A stretch of 64,000 bases of DNA from Pseudomonas sp. Au-Pse12 (GTDB lineage: Bacteria; Pseudomonadota; Gammaproteobacteria; Pseudomonadales; Pseudomonadaceae). Shown piece by piece: positions 10,363 to 20,441 of the stretch; the stretch's first letter is position 1, and every line of letters starts with the position of its first letter. A program made the position numbers and the translations under genes. The notes under the pieces are model-generated. The model saw only the letters and a list, made by a program, of their open reading frames with translations. It had not been told where the DNA came from and did no database searches. Location of the stretch: positions 248,001 to 312,000 of the forward strand of contig NZ_JAJTTH010000002.1 of assembly GCF_021341665.1 (NCBI RefSeq). The letters run 5' to 3'.

Positions 10363-10755
10363 TTACAGGCGCGATTCGGTGCCCAGTTCGTCCCATACCG
10401 ATTCGGCCAGGTGGAAGGTGGCATTGGCCGCTGGAATGCCGCAGTAGATCGCGCTCTGCATGATCACTTCCTTGATCTCGCCACGGCTCACGCCGTTGTT
10501 GGCGGCAGCCCGCAGGTGCAGCTTGAGTTCTTCGTTGCGGTTCATGCCGATCAGCATGGCGATGGTGATCAGGCTGCGGGTGTGCCGCGGCAGGCCCGGA
10601 CGGGTCCAGATATCACCCCAGGCATGGCGGGTGATCATTTCCTGGAATTCCGAGTTGAACTCGTTCAGGGCATTCAGGCTGCGGTCGACATGGGCATCGC
10701 CCAACACCGCGCGGCGGACCTGCATGCCTTCGTCATAACGTTGTTTCTCGTCCAC
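10363..10755 (-). CDS. pcaC: 4-carboxymuconolactone decarboxylase (PcaC)
   Basis: A 130-residue enzyme that decarboxylates gamma-carboxymuconolactone to beta-ketoadipate enol-lactone. The start is a GTG (10753-10755) preceded by GAGGAG, giving VDEKQRYDEGMQVRRAVLG, the expected PcaC N-terminus; an upstream ATG in frame would add an unlikely Pro/Ser-rich leader. The AhpD-like CMD fold is seen in RSLITIAMLIGMNRNEELKLH and the C-terminal IPAANATFHLAESVWDE. It is last in pcaBDC, 22 bases after pcaD. Confidence 0.95.
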   Translation of the reverse strand: MDEKQRYDEGMQVRRAVLGDAHVDRSLNALNEFNSEFQEMITRHAWGDIWTRPGLPRHTRSLITIAMLIGMNRNEELKLHLRAAANNGVSRGEIKEVIMQSAIYCGIPAANATFHLAESVWDELGTESRL

Positions 10756-10777
10756 AAAGGGCTCCTCGATTCGGTGC

Positions 10778-11566
10778 TCAGGCCAGCAGGAATTCCACGA
10801 CACGGGCGCTGAACGCGTCGCCGGCCTGGACGTTGGACAGGTGCGCGGCATAGAACTCGGCGTACTCGGCGCCCGCCACGTGCTGCTGGATGAAGTGCCC
10901 GCCGCTGGGCGGTGTCACGGCGTCTTCAGTACCGGCGATCACCAGGGTCGGCACCTGGATCGCGCCCAGTTGCTCGCGGAAATCCGCATCGCGCACCGCC
11001 GCGCAGTTGGCCGCGTAGCCTTGTGGCGAGGTGGCGGCAAGCATGTCGGTGATCAGCTTGGCCTGGTCCGGGTGGGCTTCGGCAAAATCGGCGGTGAACC
11101 AGCGGGCGATGGAGGCGTCACGCAGTGCCACCATGGCTGCCTGGCCGTCACGCAGCACGGTCTCGATCCGCGGGTTCCAGACAGAGGGCTCGCCGATCTT
11201 CGCCGCGGTGTTGCACACCACCAGCTTGTGCAGGCGCTCGCCGGCGTTGATCCCCAGCCACTGGCCGATCAGCCCGCCCATGGACAGGCCACAGAAATGC
11301 GCGCGCTGGATATCCAGGGCATCCAGCAGCGCGACGACGTCGTGGCCCAGTTGTTCGATGCTATAGGGGCCCTCGGTGACCAGAGAACGGCCATGGCCAC
11401 GGGTATCCATGCGCAGCACCCGGAAATGCCGGGTGAAGGCCGCGATCTGCTTGTCCCACATGTGCAGATCGGTGCCCAGGGAGTTGGACAGCACCAGCAC
11501 GGGTGCGCCCTCTGGTCCTTCAAGTTGATAGTGCAGATCGCCCTCGGCGAGTTTCACGAATCCCAC
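10778..11566 (-). CDS. pcaD: 3-oxoadipate enol-lactonase (PcaD)
   Basis: A 262-residue alpha/beta hydrolase that opens beta-ketoadipate enol-lactone to beta-ketoadipate. The nucleophile elbow GLSMGG places the catalytic Ser at about residue 95; the acid is in GTEDAVTPP and the His in the C-terminal AAHLSNVQ. The start is GTG at 11564-11566, with AAGGAG seven bases upstream. It lies between pcaB (11-base gap) and pcaC (22-base gap) in one transcription unit. Length matches the family (~263). Confidence 0.95.
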   Translation of the reverse strand: MGFVKLAEGDLHYQLEGPEGAPVLVLSNSLGTDLHMWDKQIAAFTRHFRVLRMDTRGHGRSLVTEGPYSIEQLGHDVVALLDALDIQRAHFCGLSMGGLIGQWLGINAGERLHKLVVCNTAAKIGEPSVWNPRIETVLRDGQAAMVALRDASIARWFTADFAEAHPDQAKLITDMLAATSPQGYAANCAAVRDADFREQLGAIQVPTLVIAGTEDAVTPPSGGHFIQQHVAGAEYAEFYAAHLSNVQAGDAFSARVVEFLLA

Positions 11567-11577
11567 AGCAGTCTCCT

Positions 11578-12942
11578 TCAGGCCTTCAAGGCAAAATGTT
11601 CAGCCACGGCGCGCTCGACCCAGGCCTGCGCCTGGCCCAGGTAATGCGCCGGATCCAACAGACGATCCAGGTCCGCCGCCGACAGCTCGGCCGTGACCTG
11701 GGGTTCATCCCCCAACACCGCGCGCAGATGCCGCTGTTCGGCCACCGCGCGCTTGCAGCATTGTTCCAGCAGATGGTGAGCGCGCTCCCGTCCCAGGCGC
11801 TGGGCCAGGGCAATGCTCACCGCTTCGGCCAGCACCAGGCCCTGGGTCAGGTCGAGGTTCTGCGCCATCCGCGCACTGTCGACTTCCAGGCCCTCGGCCA
11901 CCAGCAAGGCTTGTTGCAGGGCGCCGGACACCAGGCAGCAGATCTCCGGCAAGGTTTCCCATTCGGCGTGCCACAGGCCCAGGCTGCGCTCGTGCTCCTG
12001 GGGCATGGCGGCGAACATCGTCGCCAGCAGCCCCGGAACCCGGGTCGCGGCGCTGATCAGCACCGCCGCGCCGACCGGGTTGCGCTTGTGCGGCATGGTC
12101 GACGAACCGCCCTTGCCCGGCGCCGAAGGCTCAAAGACTTCCGCCGCCTCGGTCTGCATCAACAGGCTGATATCGCGCCCCAGCTTGCCCAGGCTGCCGG
12201 CCAGCAGGCCCAGTACCGAGGCGAACTCCACCAGGCGGTCGCGCTGGGTGTGCCAGGGTTGCTCCGGCAGGCTCAGGTGTAATTCCTCGGCCAGGGCCTG
12301 GGCAATCGGCAGCGCCTGCTCGCCCAGGGCCGCCAGGGTCCCTGAGGCACCGCCGAACTGCAGCACCAACAGACGCGGCTTGAGCTGCTGCAGGCGCTCG
12401 CGGCTGCGGGTCAGCGCCCCCAGCCAACCGGCGATCTTCATCCCCAGGGTGACCGGCGTGGCATGTTGCAGCCAGGTGCGGCCGGCCATCGGGGTCGCGG
12501 CAAAACGCTTGGCCTGGACCGCGAGGATCCCGCCCAGGCGCTCCAGGTCCTGCTCCAGCAGGTGCACGGCACGGCGCAGTTGCAGCACCAGCCCGCTGTC
12601 CATCACGTCCTGGCTGGTGGCCCCCAGGTGCACAAAGCGTTCGGCCTCGCCATCGTTGCGGGCAATCTGCTTGCCCAGGGCCTTGACCAGGGGAATCGCC
12701 GAATTGCCGGCCGTCGCAATCGCTTCGCCCAGCACCTGGAAGTCATACAGCGCGGCGTGGCAGGCCGCCTCGATGGACGCCACCGCACTGGCGGGAATCA
12801 CCCCGACCCGGGCCTGGGCCCGAGCCAGGGCCGCTTCGAAATCGAGCATCGCCTGGACCCGCCCCTGATCGCAGAACACTCCGCGCATTTCCCGGGCAGT
12901 AAAGTAGGCATCGAACAACTGGTTGCTCGCAGTCAGGGTCAT
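11578..12942 (-). CDS. pcaB: 3-carboxy-cis,cis-muconate cycloisomerase (PcaB)
   Basis: A 454-residue member of the fumarase/aspartase superfamily that lactonises beta-carboxymuconate. The superfamily signature SSTMPHKRNP is at about residues 280-289, and the LQHATPVT motif with its His at about 160. AAGGAC precedes the ATG. It follows pcaT in the same direction with a 48-base gap, and precedes pcaD. It acts on the product of PcaHG. The bacterial enzyme is usually about 450 residues, in agreement. Confidence 0.95.
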   Translation of the reverse strand: MTLTASNQLFDAYFTAREMRGVFCDQGRVQAMLDFEAALARAQARVGVIPASAVASIEAACHAALYDFQVLGEAIATAGNSAIPLVKALGKQIARNDGEAERFVHLGATSQDVMDSGLVLQLRRAVHLLEQDLERLGGILAVQAKRFAATPMAGRTWLQHATPVTLGMKIAGWLGALTRSRERLQQLKPRLLVLQFGGASGTLAALGEQALPIAQALAEELHLSLPEQPWHTQRDRLVEFASVLGLLAGSLGKLGRDISLLMQTEAAEVFEPSAPGKGGSSTMPHKRNPVGAAVLISAATRVPGLLATMFAAMPQEHERSLGLWHAEWETLPEICCLVSGALQQALLVAEGLEVDSARMAQNLDLTQGLVLAEAVSIALAQRLGRERAHHLLEQCCKRAVAEQRHLRAVLGDEPQVTAELSAADLDRLLDPAHYLGQAQAWVERAVAEHFALKA

Positions 12943-12990
12943 AAACAGTCCTTAGCAAGCCTGCGCCCGAGTCGGGCGCAGGCACACAGG

Positions 12991-14286
12991 TCAAAGATCG
13001 TGGTGCAGGTAGGCCGCCTGTTTCGGCAGGCGCAGGCTGAACAGGAAGGCAATCGCCATCATCACCGTGACGTACCAGTAGAAGGTGTTTTCCATGCCCA
13101 TGTTCTTGAAATTCAGGGCCACCCATTCCGCCGAGCCACCGAAGATCGCATTGGCCACCGCATAAGCCAAGCCCACCCCCAGCGCGCGCACTTGCGGCGG
13201 GAACATCTCTGCCTTCACCAGGCCGCTGATGGAGGTGTAGAAACTGACGATGGCCAAGGCCAGGGTAATGAGCACGAAAGCCAGGAACGGACTGGTGACG
13301 GTCTTCAGGGTCAACAGGATCGGCACGGTAAACAGCGTACCCAGGGCACCGAACCAAAGCATCGAACTGCGCCGGCCGATCTTGTCCGCCAGCATGCCGA
13401 ACAAGGGCTGCATGCACATGTAGAGGAACAGCGCGCCGGTCATGATGTAGCTGGCGGTCTTGGCGTGCATGCCCGCGGTGTTCACCAGGTACTTCTGCAT
13501 GTAGGTGGTGAAGGTGTAGAAAATCAGCGAGCCGCCGGCGGTGTAGCCAAGCACGGTGATAAAGGCCGCCGAATGGTTCTTGAACAGCGCGGCAATGCTG
13601 CCGGCGTCCTTGTCCTCGCGCATTTCCTTGCTGGTGGTTTCTTTCAGCGAACGACGCAGCAGCAGCGAGATCACCGCGGCAATGGCACCGATCACGAAAG
13701 GAATGCGCCAGCCCCAGGCCTTGAGCTCGGCCTCATCGAGGAACTGCTGGAGGATCACCAGCACCGACACCGCCAGCAGTTGCCCGCCGATCAGGGTCAC
13801 GTACTGGAAGGAGGCGAAGAAACCGCGCTGGCCCTTGAGCGCCACTTCACTCATGTAGGTGGCGGTGGTGCCATATTCCCCACCGACCGACAGGCCCTGG
13901 AACAACCGCGCCACCAACAGCAGGAACGGCGCCCAGGCACCGATGCTGGCGTAGGTCGGCAAAAAGGCGATGACCAGCGAGCCGGCGCACATCATCAGCA
14001 CCGAGATCATCATCGAGTTCTTGCGACCATGGCGGTCGGCGACCCGGCCAAACAGCCAGCCGCCAATGGGCCGCATCAGGAAGCCGGCGGCGAACACCCC
14101 GGCGGTGTTGAGCAACTGCACCGTGGGATCGTCAGAGGGGAAAAAGGCCGGGGCGAAGTAGATGGCGCAAAAGGCATAGACGTAGAAGTCGAACCATTCC
14201 ACCAGGTTGCCGGAGGAGGCACCGACAATGGCAAAGATCCTTTTGCTGCGTTCCTCTCCGGTGTAGTGACTGGTCGTTGTAGTCAT
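12991..14286 (-). CDS. pcaT: MFS dicarboxylate/proton symporter (PcaT)
   Basis: A 431-residue permease of the metabolite:H+ symporter (KgtP/ProP/ShiA) branch of MFS, with twelve predicted membrane segments. The family motifs [13 protein letters not shown] (TM1), [18 protein letters not shown] (loop 2-3) and [13 protein letters not shown] (TM4) are present. In P. putida PcaT carries beta-ketoadipate or related dicarboxylates. Here it sits between pcaG and pcaB. Its ribosome-binding site is weak, and the gap of 95 bases after pcaG could hold a promoter, though I see no clear one. Confidence 0.88.
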   Translation of the reverse strand: MTTTTSHYTGEERSKRIFAIVGASSGNLVEWFDFYVYAFCAIYFAPAFFPSDDPTVQLLNTAGVFAAGFLMRPIGGWLFGRVADRHGRKNSMMISVLMMCAGSLVIAFLPTYASIGAWAPFLLLVARLFQGLSVGGEYGTTATYMSEVALKGQRGFFASFQYVTLIGGQLLAVSVLVILQQFLDEAELKAWGWRIPFVIGAIAAVISLLLRRSLKETTSKEMREDKDAGSIAALFKNHSAAFITVLGYTAGGSLIFYTFTTYMQKYLVNTAGMHAKTASYIMTGALFLYMCMQPLFGMLADKIGRRSSMLWFGALGTLFTVPILLTLKTVTSPFLAFVLITLALAIVSFYTSISGLVKAEMFPPQVRALGVGLAYAVANAIFGGSAEWVALNFKNMGMENTFYWYVTVMMAIAFLFSLRLPKQAAYLHHDL

Positions 14287-14381
14287 GGTTTTTCACTCGT
14301 GGGGGACAGTGTGAGTCTAGACACACTTGGCAACATTCCCGTTCCCTGTCACCGCTGCCATGACGGCAGCGGCGCTCCCGG

Positions 14382-14948
14382 TCAGTAGTCGAAGAACACA
14401 GTTTCGGCGTCAGTACCCTGGAGGATCACGTTCCACTGATAGCGACCGTCGGCATCGGCCTTGGCCAGCAAGGTGCTGCGACGCTCCTCGGGGACGCAGG
14501 CCAGCAACGGGTCGGCGGCGTTGGCCGGCTCGCCGTCGAAGTAGATGCGGGTCAGCAGGTGCTTGACCAGGCCACGGGCGAACACCAGCACCACCAGGTG
14601 CGGCGCCTGGGTCGTGCCCTTGAGGCCCGGCACGGTGCCCGGCTTGATGGTGGTGAAGCGAAAGCGCCCTTCGGCGTCCACTGGCACCCGGCCAAAACCC
14701 TGGAAGTGCGGGTCCAGGGGTTTGGCCTGCTCGTCCTCGCCGTGGCGGTACTTGCCCGCGGCGTTGGCTTGCCAGACTTCCAGCATGGCGTCGTTGACGA
14801 AGTTGCCGTTGCCGTCCACCACCTGGCCGGTGATTGCCACCCGTTCCCCCAGGGTGCCTTCTTCGGTCAGGTCCTCGCGGTTCAGCCAGGTCAGGCCGAT
14901 GTGGTAGTAGGGGCCGACGGTATGGGAGGTAGTCGCGGTCAGGCTCAT
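14382..14948 (-). CDS. pcaG: Protocatechuate 3,4-dioxygenase alpha subunit (PcaG)
   Basis: A 188-residue subunit of the intradiol ring-cleaving dioxygenase that opens protocatechuate to beta-carboxymuconate. The start MSLTATTSHTVGPYYHIGL is chosen because it follows the pcaH stop by one base and matches family N-termini; longer in-frame starts lie inside pcaH. The intradiol fold is seen in GNGNFVNDAMLEVWQANAAG and the C-terminal GRYQWNVILQG. The alpha subunit lacks the iron ligands, which are supplied by PcaH, but helps form the active site. Confidence 0.95.
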   Translation of the reverse strand: MSLTATTSHTVGPYYHIGLTWLNREDLTEEGTLGERVAITGQVVDGNGNFVNDAMLEVWQANAAGKYRHGEDEQAKPLDPHFQGFGRVPVDAEGRFRFTTIKPGTVPGLKGTTQAPHLVVLVFARGLVKHLLTRIYFDGEPANAADPLLACVPEERRSTLLAKADADGRYQWNVILQGTDAETVFFDY

Positions 14949-14949
14949 G

Positions 14950-15654
14950 TCATTTCTCCATCGGCGTGGCATCGCGGCCGCGCAGGACAATGTCCCAACG
15001 GTAACCGAGGGCATAGGAAGGAATGGTTTTCTCCAGGTCGAAGCTGGCGATCAGGCGTTCCTTGGCACGGGTGTCCGGCACGCAGTTGTAGATCGGGTCA
15101 TATGCCAGCAGCGGGTCGCCGGGGAAATACATCTGGGTCACCAGGCGGGTAAGGATGCTCGGGCCAAACAGCGAAAAATGGATATGCGCCGGACGCCAGG
15201 CATTGTGGTGGTTGCCCCAGGGGTAGGCGCCGGGCTTGATGGTCTGGAACTGGTACCAGCCGTCGGCATCGGTCACGGTGCGCCCGGTGCCGGTGAAGTT
15301 CGGGTCCAGCGGCGCATCGTGCAGGTCGCGGTCGTGGTTATAGCGACCGGCGGCGTTGGCCTGCCAGATCTCCACCAGGATGCCCGGCACCGGCAGGCCG
15401 TTCTCGTCCAGCACCCGGCCGTGGATGATGATCCGCTCGCCCTGGGGCTGGCCTTCGTGCTGCGCTGTCAGGTCGTTGTCGCGCTCCTGGATCGATTCGG
15501 CGCCGATGCTCGGGCCGGTGATTTCCGACAGCGAATGGGGCAGGAACACCAGCGGCTTGGACGGCGAGCGGGTGTTGGTCGACTGGTAGGCCGGGTGCAG
15601 GTAATCAGGCTGAGTGCCCGCTTGCGGGCGCCGGTAACCGGGCTTGTCACTCAT
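14950..15654 (-). CDS. pcaH: Protocatechuate 3,4-dioxygenase beta subunit (PcaH)
   Basis: The 234-residue catalytic subunit carrying the non-haem ferric iron. The likely ligands are Tyr105 (AGRYNH), Tyr144 (GAYPWG), His157 and His159 (RPAHIHF), three less than the P. putida numbering I recall (108, 147, 160, 162). The chosen start MSDKPGYRR follows GGAACCACC. It is directly upstream of pcaG, separated by one base, so the two are coupled. A 37-base gap separates it from pcaF. It forms an alpha-beta multimer with PcaG. Confidence 0.96.
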   Translation of the reverse strand: MSDKPGYRRPQAGTQPDYLHPAYQSTNTRSPSKPLVFLPHSLSEITGPSIGAESIQERDNDLTAQHEGQPQGERIIIHGRVLDENGLPVPGILVEIWQANAAGRYNHDRDLHDAPLDPNFTGTGRTVTDADGWYQFQTIKPGAYPWGNHHNAWRPAHIHFSLFGPSILTRLVTQMYFPGDPLLAYDPIYNCVPDTRAKERLIASFDLEKTIPSYALGYRWDIVLRGRDATPMEK

Positions 15655-15691
15655 GGTGGTTCCTCGTTCTCTTCTTATATAAGGCAGGCAG

Positions 15692-16893
<1,202 letters not shown>

Positions 16894-16894
<1 letters not shown>

Positions 16895-17673
16895 CAGGCT
16901 TCTCCAGGTGCTTGGCCATGAGCCGCGGCGGTGCGCGCTTCCAGGTCACGCAGGGCGGTCAGTTCGACTTCGGTGGGTGCCGCAGTCTCGGCCACGTGCT
17001 CGGCAAAGCGGATCGCCCAGCCAGTGGCGGCCACCACCTGCTCGCGGGTCACGCCCGGGTGCAGCGAGGTGACGATGAATTCGTGGGTGCCGGCTTCCGG
17101 CTCCATGATGCACAGGTCGGTGATGATCCCCACCGGACCGGCGCCGGGCAGGCCCAGGCGCTTGCGCGAGTCGCCGCCCTCGCCGTGGCCGACGGAGGTG
17201 ATGAAGTCCAGCTTGTCGACAAAGGAGCGCGAGGACTGCTTGAGGATGATCAGCACGCTCTTGGCCGAACCGGCGATTTCCGGAGCACCGCCAGCGCCCG
17301 GCAGGCGGACCTTGGGCCGGTGGTAATCACCGACCACGGTGGTGTTGATATTGCCGAAACGGTCGACCTGGGCGGCGCCGAGGAAGCCGACGTCGATGCG
17401 CCCGCCCTGCAGCCAGTAGCGGAAGATTTCACCGGTAGGCACCACGGTATCGGCGGTTTCCGCCAGTTCGCCGTCACCGATGGACAGCGGCAACACGCTG
17501 GGCTTGGCGCCGATCGGGCCGGATTCGTAGATCAGCACCACGTCCGGCGACGAGGTCAGGCGCGCCAGGTTGGCGGCCTTGGAGGGCAGGCCGATGCCGA
17601 CGAAGCACACCGAGCCGTTCTGCAGGCGACGGGCCGCGGCCACGGTCATCATTTCATTGGTGGAGTAGGTCAT
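16894..17673 (-). CDS. pcaJ: 3-oxoadipate CoA-transferase subunit B (PcaJ/CatJ type)
   Basis: A 259-residue subunit of the class I CoA-transferase that moves CoA from succinyl-CoA to beta-ketoadipate. The catalytic Glu is probably Glu50 in YESGPIG. At 259 residues it is clearly longer than the P. putida PcaJ I recall (~213) and resembles the CatJ form of P. knackmussii and glutaconate CoA-transferase subunits. It overlaps pcaI by one base (TAATG) and pcaF by one base. The gene context makes beta-ketoadipate the natural substrate. Confidence 0.92.
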
Positions 17674-18530
17674 TACTGGGCCTCCGAAGCTGCGGCCAGC
17701 TTGGCCTGGAATTCGCTGAAGTCGGCACTGCCGCGGATGTATTCGTTGATCCAGGCGGTGAAGGTCTCACGGTCGCGGGCGATCGGGTCCCAGGCCTGGT
17801 AGAAGCGGTTGTCACGCTCGGAGTAGCCGTGGGCGTAGGACGGATGGGCGCCACCCGGCACATGGCAGACCGCGCTCAGGGCCCAGGTCGGCAGCACGCA
17901 GGCGTTCATCGGGGCGTTCAGGTCGTCGACGATTTCCTCGACGGTGACGATGCAGCGCTTGGCCGCCAGGGCCGCTTCTTTCTGCACCCCCAGAATCCCC
18001 CACAGCAGCACGTTGCCCTTGCGGTCGGCTTTCTGCGCGTGAATCACCGTGACATCGGGGCGTACCGAAGGCACCGCCGCCAGCACTTCACCGGTGAAGG
18101 GACAGGTCACGGTCTTGATCAGCGGGTTGACCTTGGGCAGGTCGGAGCCTGCGTAGGCACGCAGTACCGCGAATGGCAGGCCCGAGGCGCCGGCGACATA
18201 GGCGTTGGCCAGGTCGGCGTGGCTGTGTTCCTCGATCTCCAGCGGCTGTGGCCACTGTTTTTCCACGGCATCGCGCAGGCGATGCAGGGAACCCACGCCC
18301 GGGTTGCCACCCCAGGAAAAAATCAGCTTGCGAGCGCAACCGGCACCGATCAACTGGTCGTAGATCAGGTCAGGGGTCATGCGCACCAGGGTCAGGTCTT
18401 TCTTGCCCTGGCGGATGATTTCATGACCTGCGGCCGTAGGAATCAGATGGGTGAAGCCTTCGAGCGCGACGGTGTCGCCGTCGTTGACGAATTGCTTCAC
18501 CGCGTCGTGCAGCGAAAGGATTTCAGCCAT
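17673..18530 (-). CDS. pcaI: 3-oxoadipate CoA-transferase subunit A (PcaI/CatI type)
   Basis: A 285-residue subunit forming the CoA-transferase with PcaJ. The N-terminal LHDAVKQFVNDGDTVALEGF and the Gly-rich FSWGGNPGVGSLHR are features of the family 1 CoA-transferase alpha subunit. P. putida PcaI is about 231 residues, so this is the longer CatI/glutaconate type. The ATG follows GGGAGA. It is the first gene of the pcaIJF series, and two PcaR-type boxes lie 98-131 bases upstream. Confidence 0.92.
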   Translation of the reverse strand: MAEILSLHDAVKQFVNDGDTVALEGFTHLIPTAAGHEIIRQGKKDLTLVRMTPDLIYDQLIGAGCARKLIFSWGGNPGVGSLHRLRDAVEKQWPQPLEIEEHSHADLANAYVAGASGLPFAVLRAYAGSDLPKVNPLIKTVTCPFTGEVLAAVPSVRPDVTVIHAQKADRKGNVLLWGILGVQKEAALAAKRCIVTVEEIVDDLNAPMNACVLPTWALSAVCHVPGGAHPSYAHGYSERDNRFYQAWDPIARDRETFTAWINEYIRGSADFSEFQAKLAAASEAQ

Positions 18531-18627
18531 GGATGGGGTCTCCCGATTGTTATTCAGCGACTGGAGAAAAAGGCGCTCTGGGCGCGCCGCAGTGACTGAA
18601 GATTAAGCGGGAGCCAAACCCCAAACA

Positions 18628-18661
18628 ATCCGATAATCGACTGAGCGTTCGATTATCGAAC
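18628..18661 (-). promoter_or_regulatory. Paired PcaR operator upstream of pcaI
   Basis: Two copies of the PcaR box (recalled consensus GTTCGATAATCGCAC) lie 19 bp apart centre to centre. The site at 18647-18661 reads GTTCGATAATCGAAC on the minus strand (14 of 15). The site at 18628-18642 keeps the core CGATAATCG (10 of 15). PcaR with beta-ketoadipate should activate pcaIJF from here. Confidence 0.8.
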
Positions 18662-18729
18662 GCATTGTTGCGTGGCTATCGATTACTGCTCTCCCACCTC
18701 GCAACAACCCTGGCAGCCGGTTGTGACCG

Positions 18730-18756
18730 CCACCGCAAGTTGCGACCTTGCGGTGG
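18730..18756. terminator. Hairpin between pcaK and the pcaI promoter
   Basis: A perfect 10-bp stem CCACCGCAAG / CTTGCGGTGG with a 7-base loop lies 50 bases after the pcaK stop. No T run follows on either strand, so it may be a weak or Rho-assisted terminator that insulates pcaK from pcaI. Confidence 0.45.
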
Positions 18757-18806
18757 GCCTTCAGGAGCAGCGGGCCCTGGGGCAGCGGCTACAGGGCAAG
18801 ATGCCG

Positions 18807-20153
18807 TCAGGTCGCGTCTGCATGGCTGACCATGCCCTTGATCACCACGGCGGTGGTGGCCAACGCCGCTGGAATCACCAGGGCGGTCAGTACCTGTTCG
18901 AAGTTCCAGCCCAGGCCCAGCAGGGTCGCCCCCATCCAGGCGCCAAGGATCGCGCCGAAACGGCCGATGCCGAGCATCCAGGACACCCCGGTGGCCCGCC
19001 CCTGGGTCGGGTAGAAACGCGCCGCCAGGGACGGCATCGCCGATTGCGCGCCGTTGACGCACATGCCGGCAATCAGCACCAGGGTGGCGAGCAAGGTGAT
19101 GTTGCCCAGGCTCTGACCCACGGCGTAGGCAAAGACCCCGGCCAGCAGGTAGAAACAGCCGATCACCTTGTGCGGATTGAAACGGTCCATGGCCCAGCCC
19201 ACGGCTACGGCGCTGAGCACCCCGCCAAACTGGAACAGGGCGCCGATAAAGGCTGCCTGTTCCATGCTCGCGCCGCTGTCACGCATCAGGGTCGGTAACC
19301 AGCTGGTCAGCAGGTAGACGATCACCAGGCCCATGAAATAGGTCAGCCACAGCAGCAAAGTGCCCACGCTGTAAGTACCGGAGAAGATCACCGCGAACAC
19401 GTTGCGCGCCTTCACCGTCTTCTGCTCGGGCACACTGAAACTGCCGGCTTCGCCGACGATGGCCGGGGCGATCGGCGCCAGGGTCTTGCGCACCTTGTCG
19501 GTGCCGCGATTGCGCACCACCAGGTAACGCGCCGACTCCGGCAACCAGACCACCAGCACCAGGGCCAGGATCAACGGCAGAACTCCGCCAATCAGCAGCA
19601 GGCTGTGCCAGCCGAAGGCCGGGATCAGCTTGGCGGAAATGAAGCCACCGCCGGCCATGCCCAGGTTGAAACCGCAGAACATGCTGGTCACCAGCAACGA
19701 TTTGTGGCGCTCGGGGGTGTATTCCGACAGCAGCGTGGTGGCGTTGGGCATGCCCGCCCCCAACCCCAGGCCGGTGAGAAAGCGCAGGACCAGCAACTGG
19801 TCGACGTTGCTGCTGTAGGCCGATGCCAGGCTGAAGGCACCGAACAGCAGCACCGCCCCCACCAGCACCACCTTGCGCCCGAAACGGTCGGCCAGGGGCC
19901 CGGAGCCCAGGGCGCCGAAGACCATGCCGATCAATGCAGCGCTCATCACCGGCCCGAGGCTGGCGCGGTCGATGCCCCAGTCCTGGGACAGCGCCGGAGC
20001 GATAAAGCCCATGGCGGCGGTGTCCAGGCCATCAAGGAAGACAATCAGGAAACACAGGACCACCACGCGCCACTGATAACGGGACAGCGGCTGGGCATTG
20101 ATGAAGGACTGCACATCAAGGCAGTTCCCTACAGCGGATTGGGGTTGGTTCAT
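18807..20153 (-). CDS. pcaK: 4-hydroxybenzoate/protocatechuate transporter (PcaK), MFS
   Basis: A 448-residue aromatic acid:H+ symporter. The start MNQPQSAVGNCLDVQSF gives the exact PcaK length I recall from P. putida; a Met five codons upstream is less likely. The DGLDTAAMGF motif in TM1 is the aromatic-acid symporter signature with its essential Asp residues, and the loop 2-3 motif GPLADRFGRK and loop 8-9 equivalent VGWAMDRFNPHK are present. It lies between pcaR and pcaI and follows a PcaR box 270 bases upstream. It takes up, and supports chemotaxis to, 4-hydroxybenzoate in P. putida. Confidence 0.95.
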   Translation of the reverse strand: MNQPQSAVGNCLDVQSFINAQPLSRYQWRVVVLCFLIVFLDGLDTAAMGFIAPALSQDWGIDRASLGPVMSAALIGMVFGALGSGPLADRFGRKVVLVGAVLLFGAFSLASAYSSNVDQLLVLRFLTGLGLGAGMPNATTLLSEYTPERHKSLLVTSMFCGFNLGMAGGGFISAKLIPAFGWHSLLLIGGVLPLILALVLVVWLPESARYLVVRNRGTDKVRKTLAPIAPAIVGEAGSFSVPEQKTVKARNVFAVIFSGTYSVGTLLLWLTYFMGLVIVYLLTSWLPTLMRDSGASMEQAAFIGALFQFGGVLSAVAVGWAMDRFNPHKVIGCFYLLAGVFAYAVGQSLGNITLLATLVLIAGMCVNGAQSAMPSLAARFYPTQGRATGVSWMLGIGRFGAILGAWMGATLLGLGWNFEQVLTALVIPAALATTAVVIKGMVSHADAT

Positions 20154-20423
20154 TGTTGTTATTTCCACGCTAAAACGCAGGCGAGCACAGGCCGCCAGAA
20201 CTGATCAGGTCACATAAGGAAGTGGGGGTATCAGGCGATTCGAGCGGGGCGGCAGGAACGGTCGCGGCAACGACGCAGGGAAAGCGTGCTCATGAGTGTT
20301 GGCCTCTTCTTTATTATTGGGCGGGCCATCAGCGACGGGCAAAGGTGCCAGCTTGCCGCCGATGACGCTGCCGCGACATTAATGAGCCAGGGGAAACAGC
20401 GTCAATTCGCCAAAGGCGTATCT

Positions 20424-20438
20424 GTGCGTTTATCGAAC
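20424..20438 (-). promoter_or_regulatory. PcaR box in the pcaR-pcaK gap
   Basis: On the minus strand the sequence is GTTCGATAAACGCAC, 14 of 15 matches to the recalled PcaR consensus. It begins three bases past the pcaR stop and lies 270 bases before pcaK. I see no second copy at the 19-bp spacing found at the pcaI and pcaR promoters, so pcaK may be bound more weakly. Confidence 0.7.
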
Positions 20439-20441
20439 AGC

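Noticed and set aside
12463..14388. 641-codon plus-strand frame opposite pcaB and pcaT
   Set aside because: Spans two well-supported minus-strand genes and the gap between them; His/Gln/Arg-rich shadow composition.
18672..19298. Plus-strand frame of 208 codons opposite the pcaK end
   Set aside because: Starts in the intergenic hairpin and runs antisense to pcaK; no domain seen.
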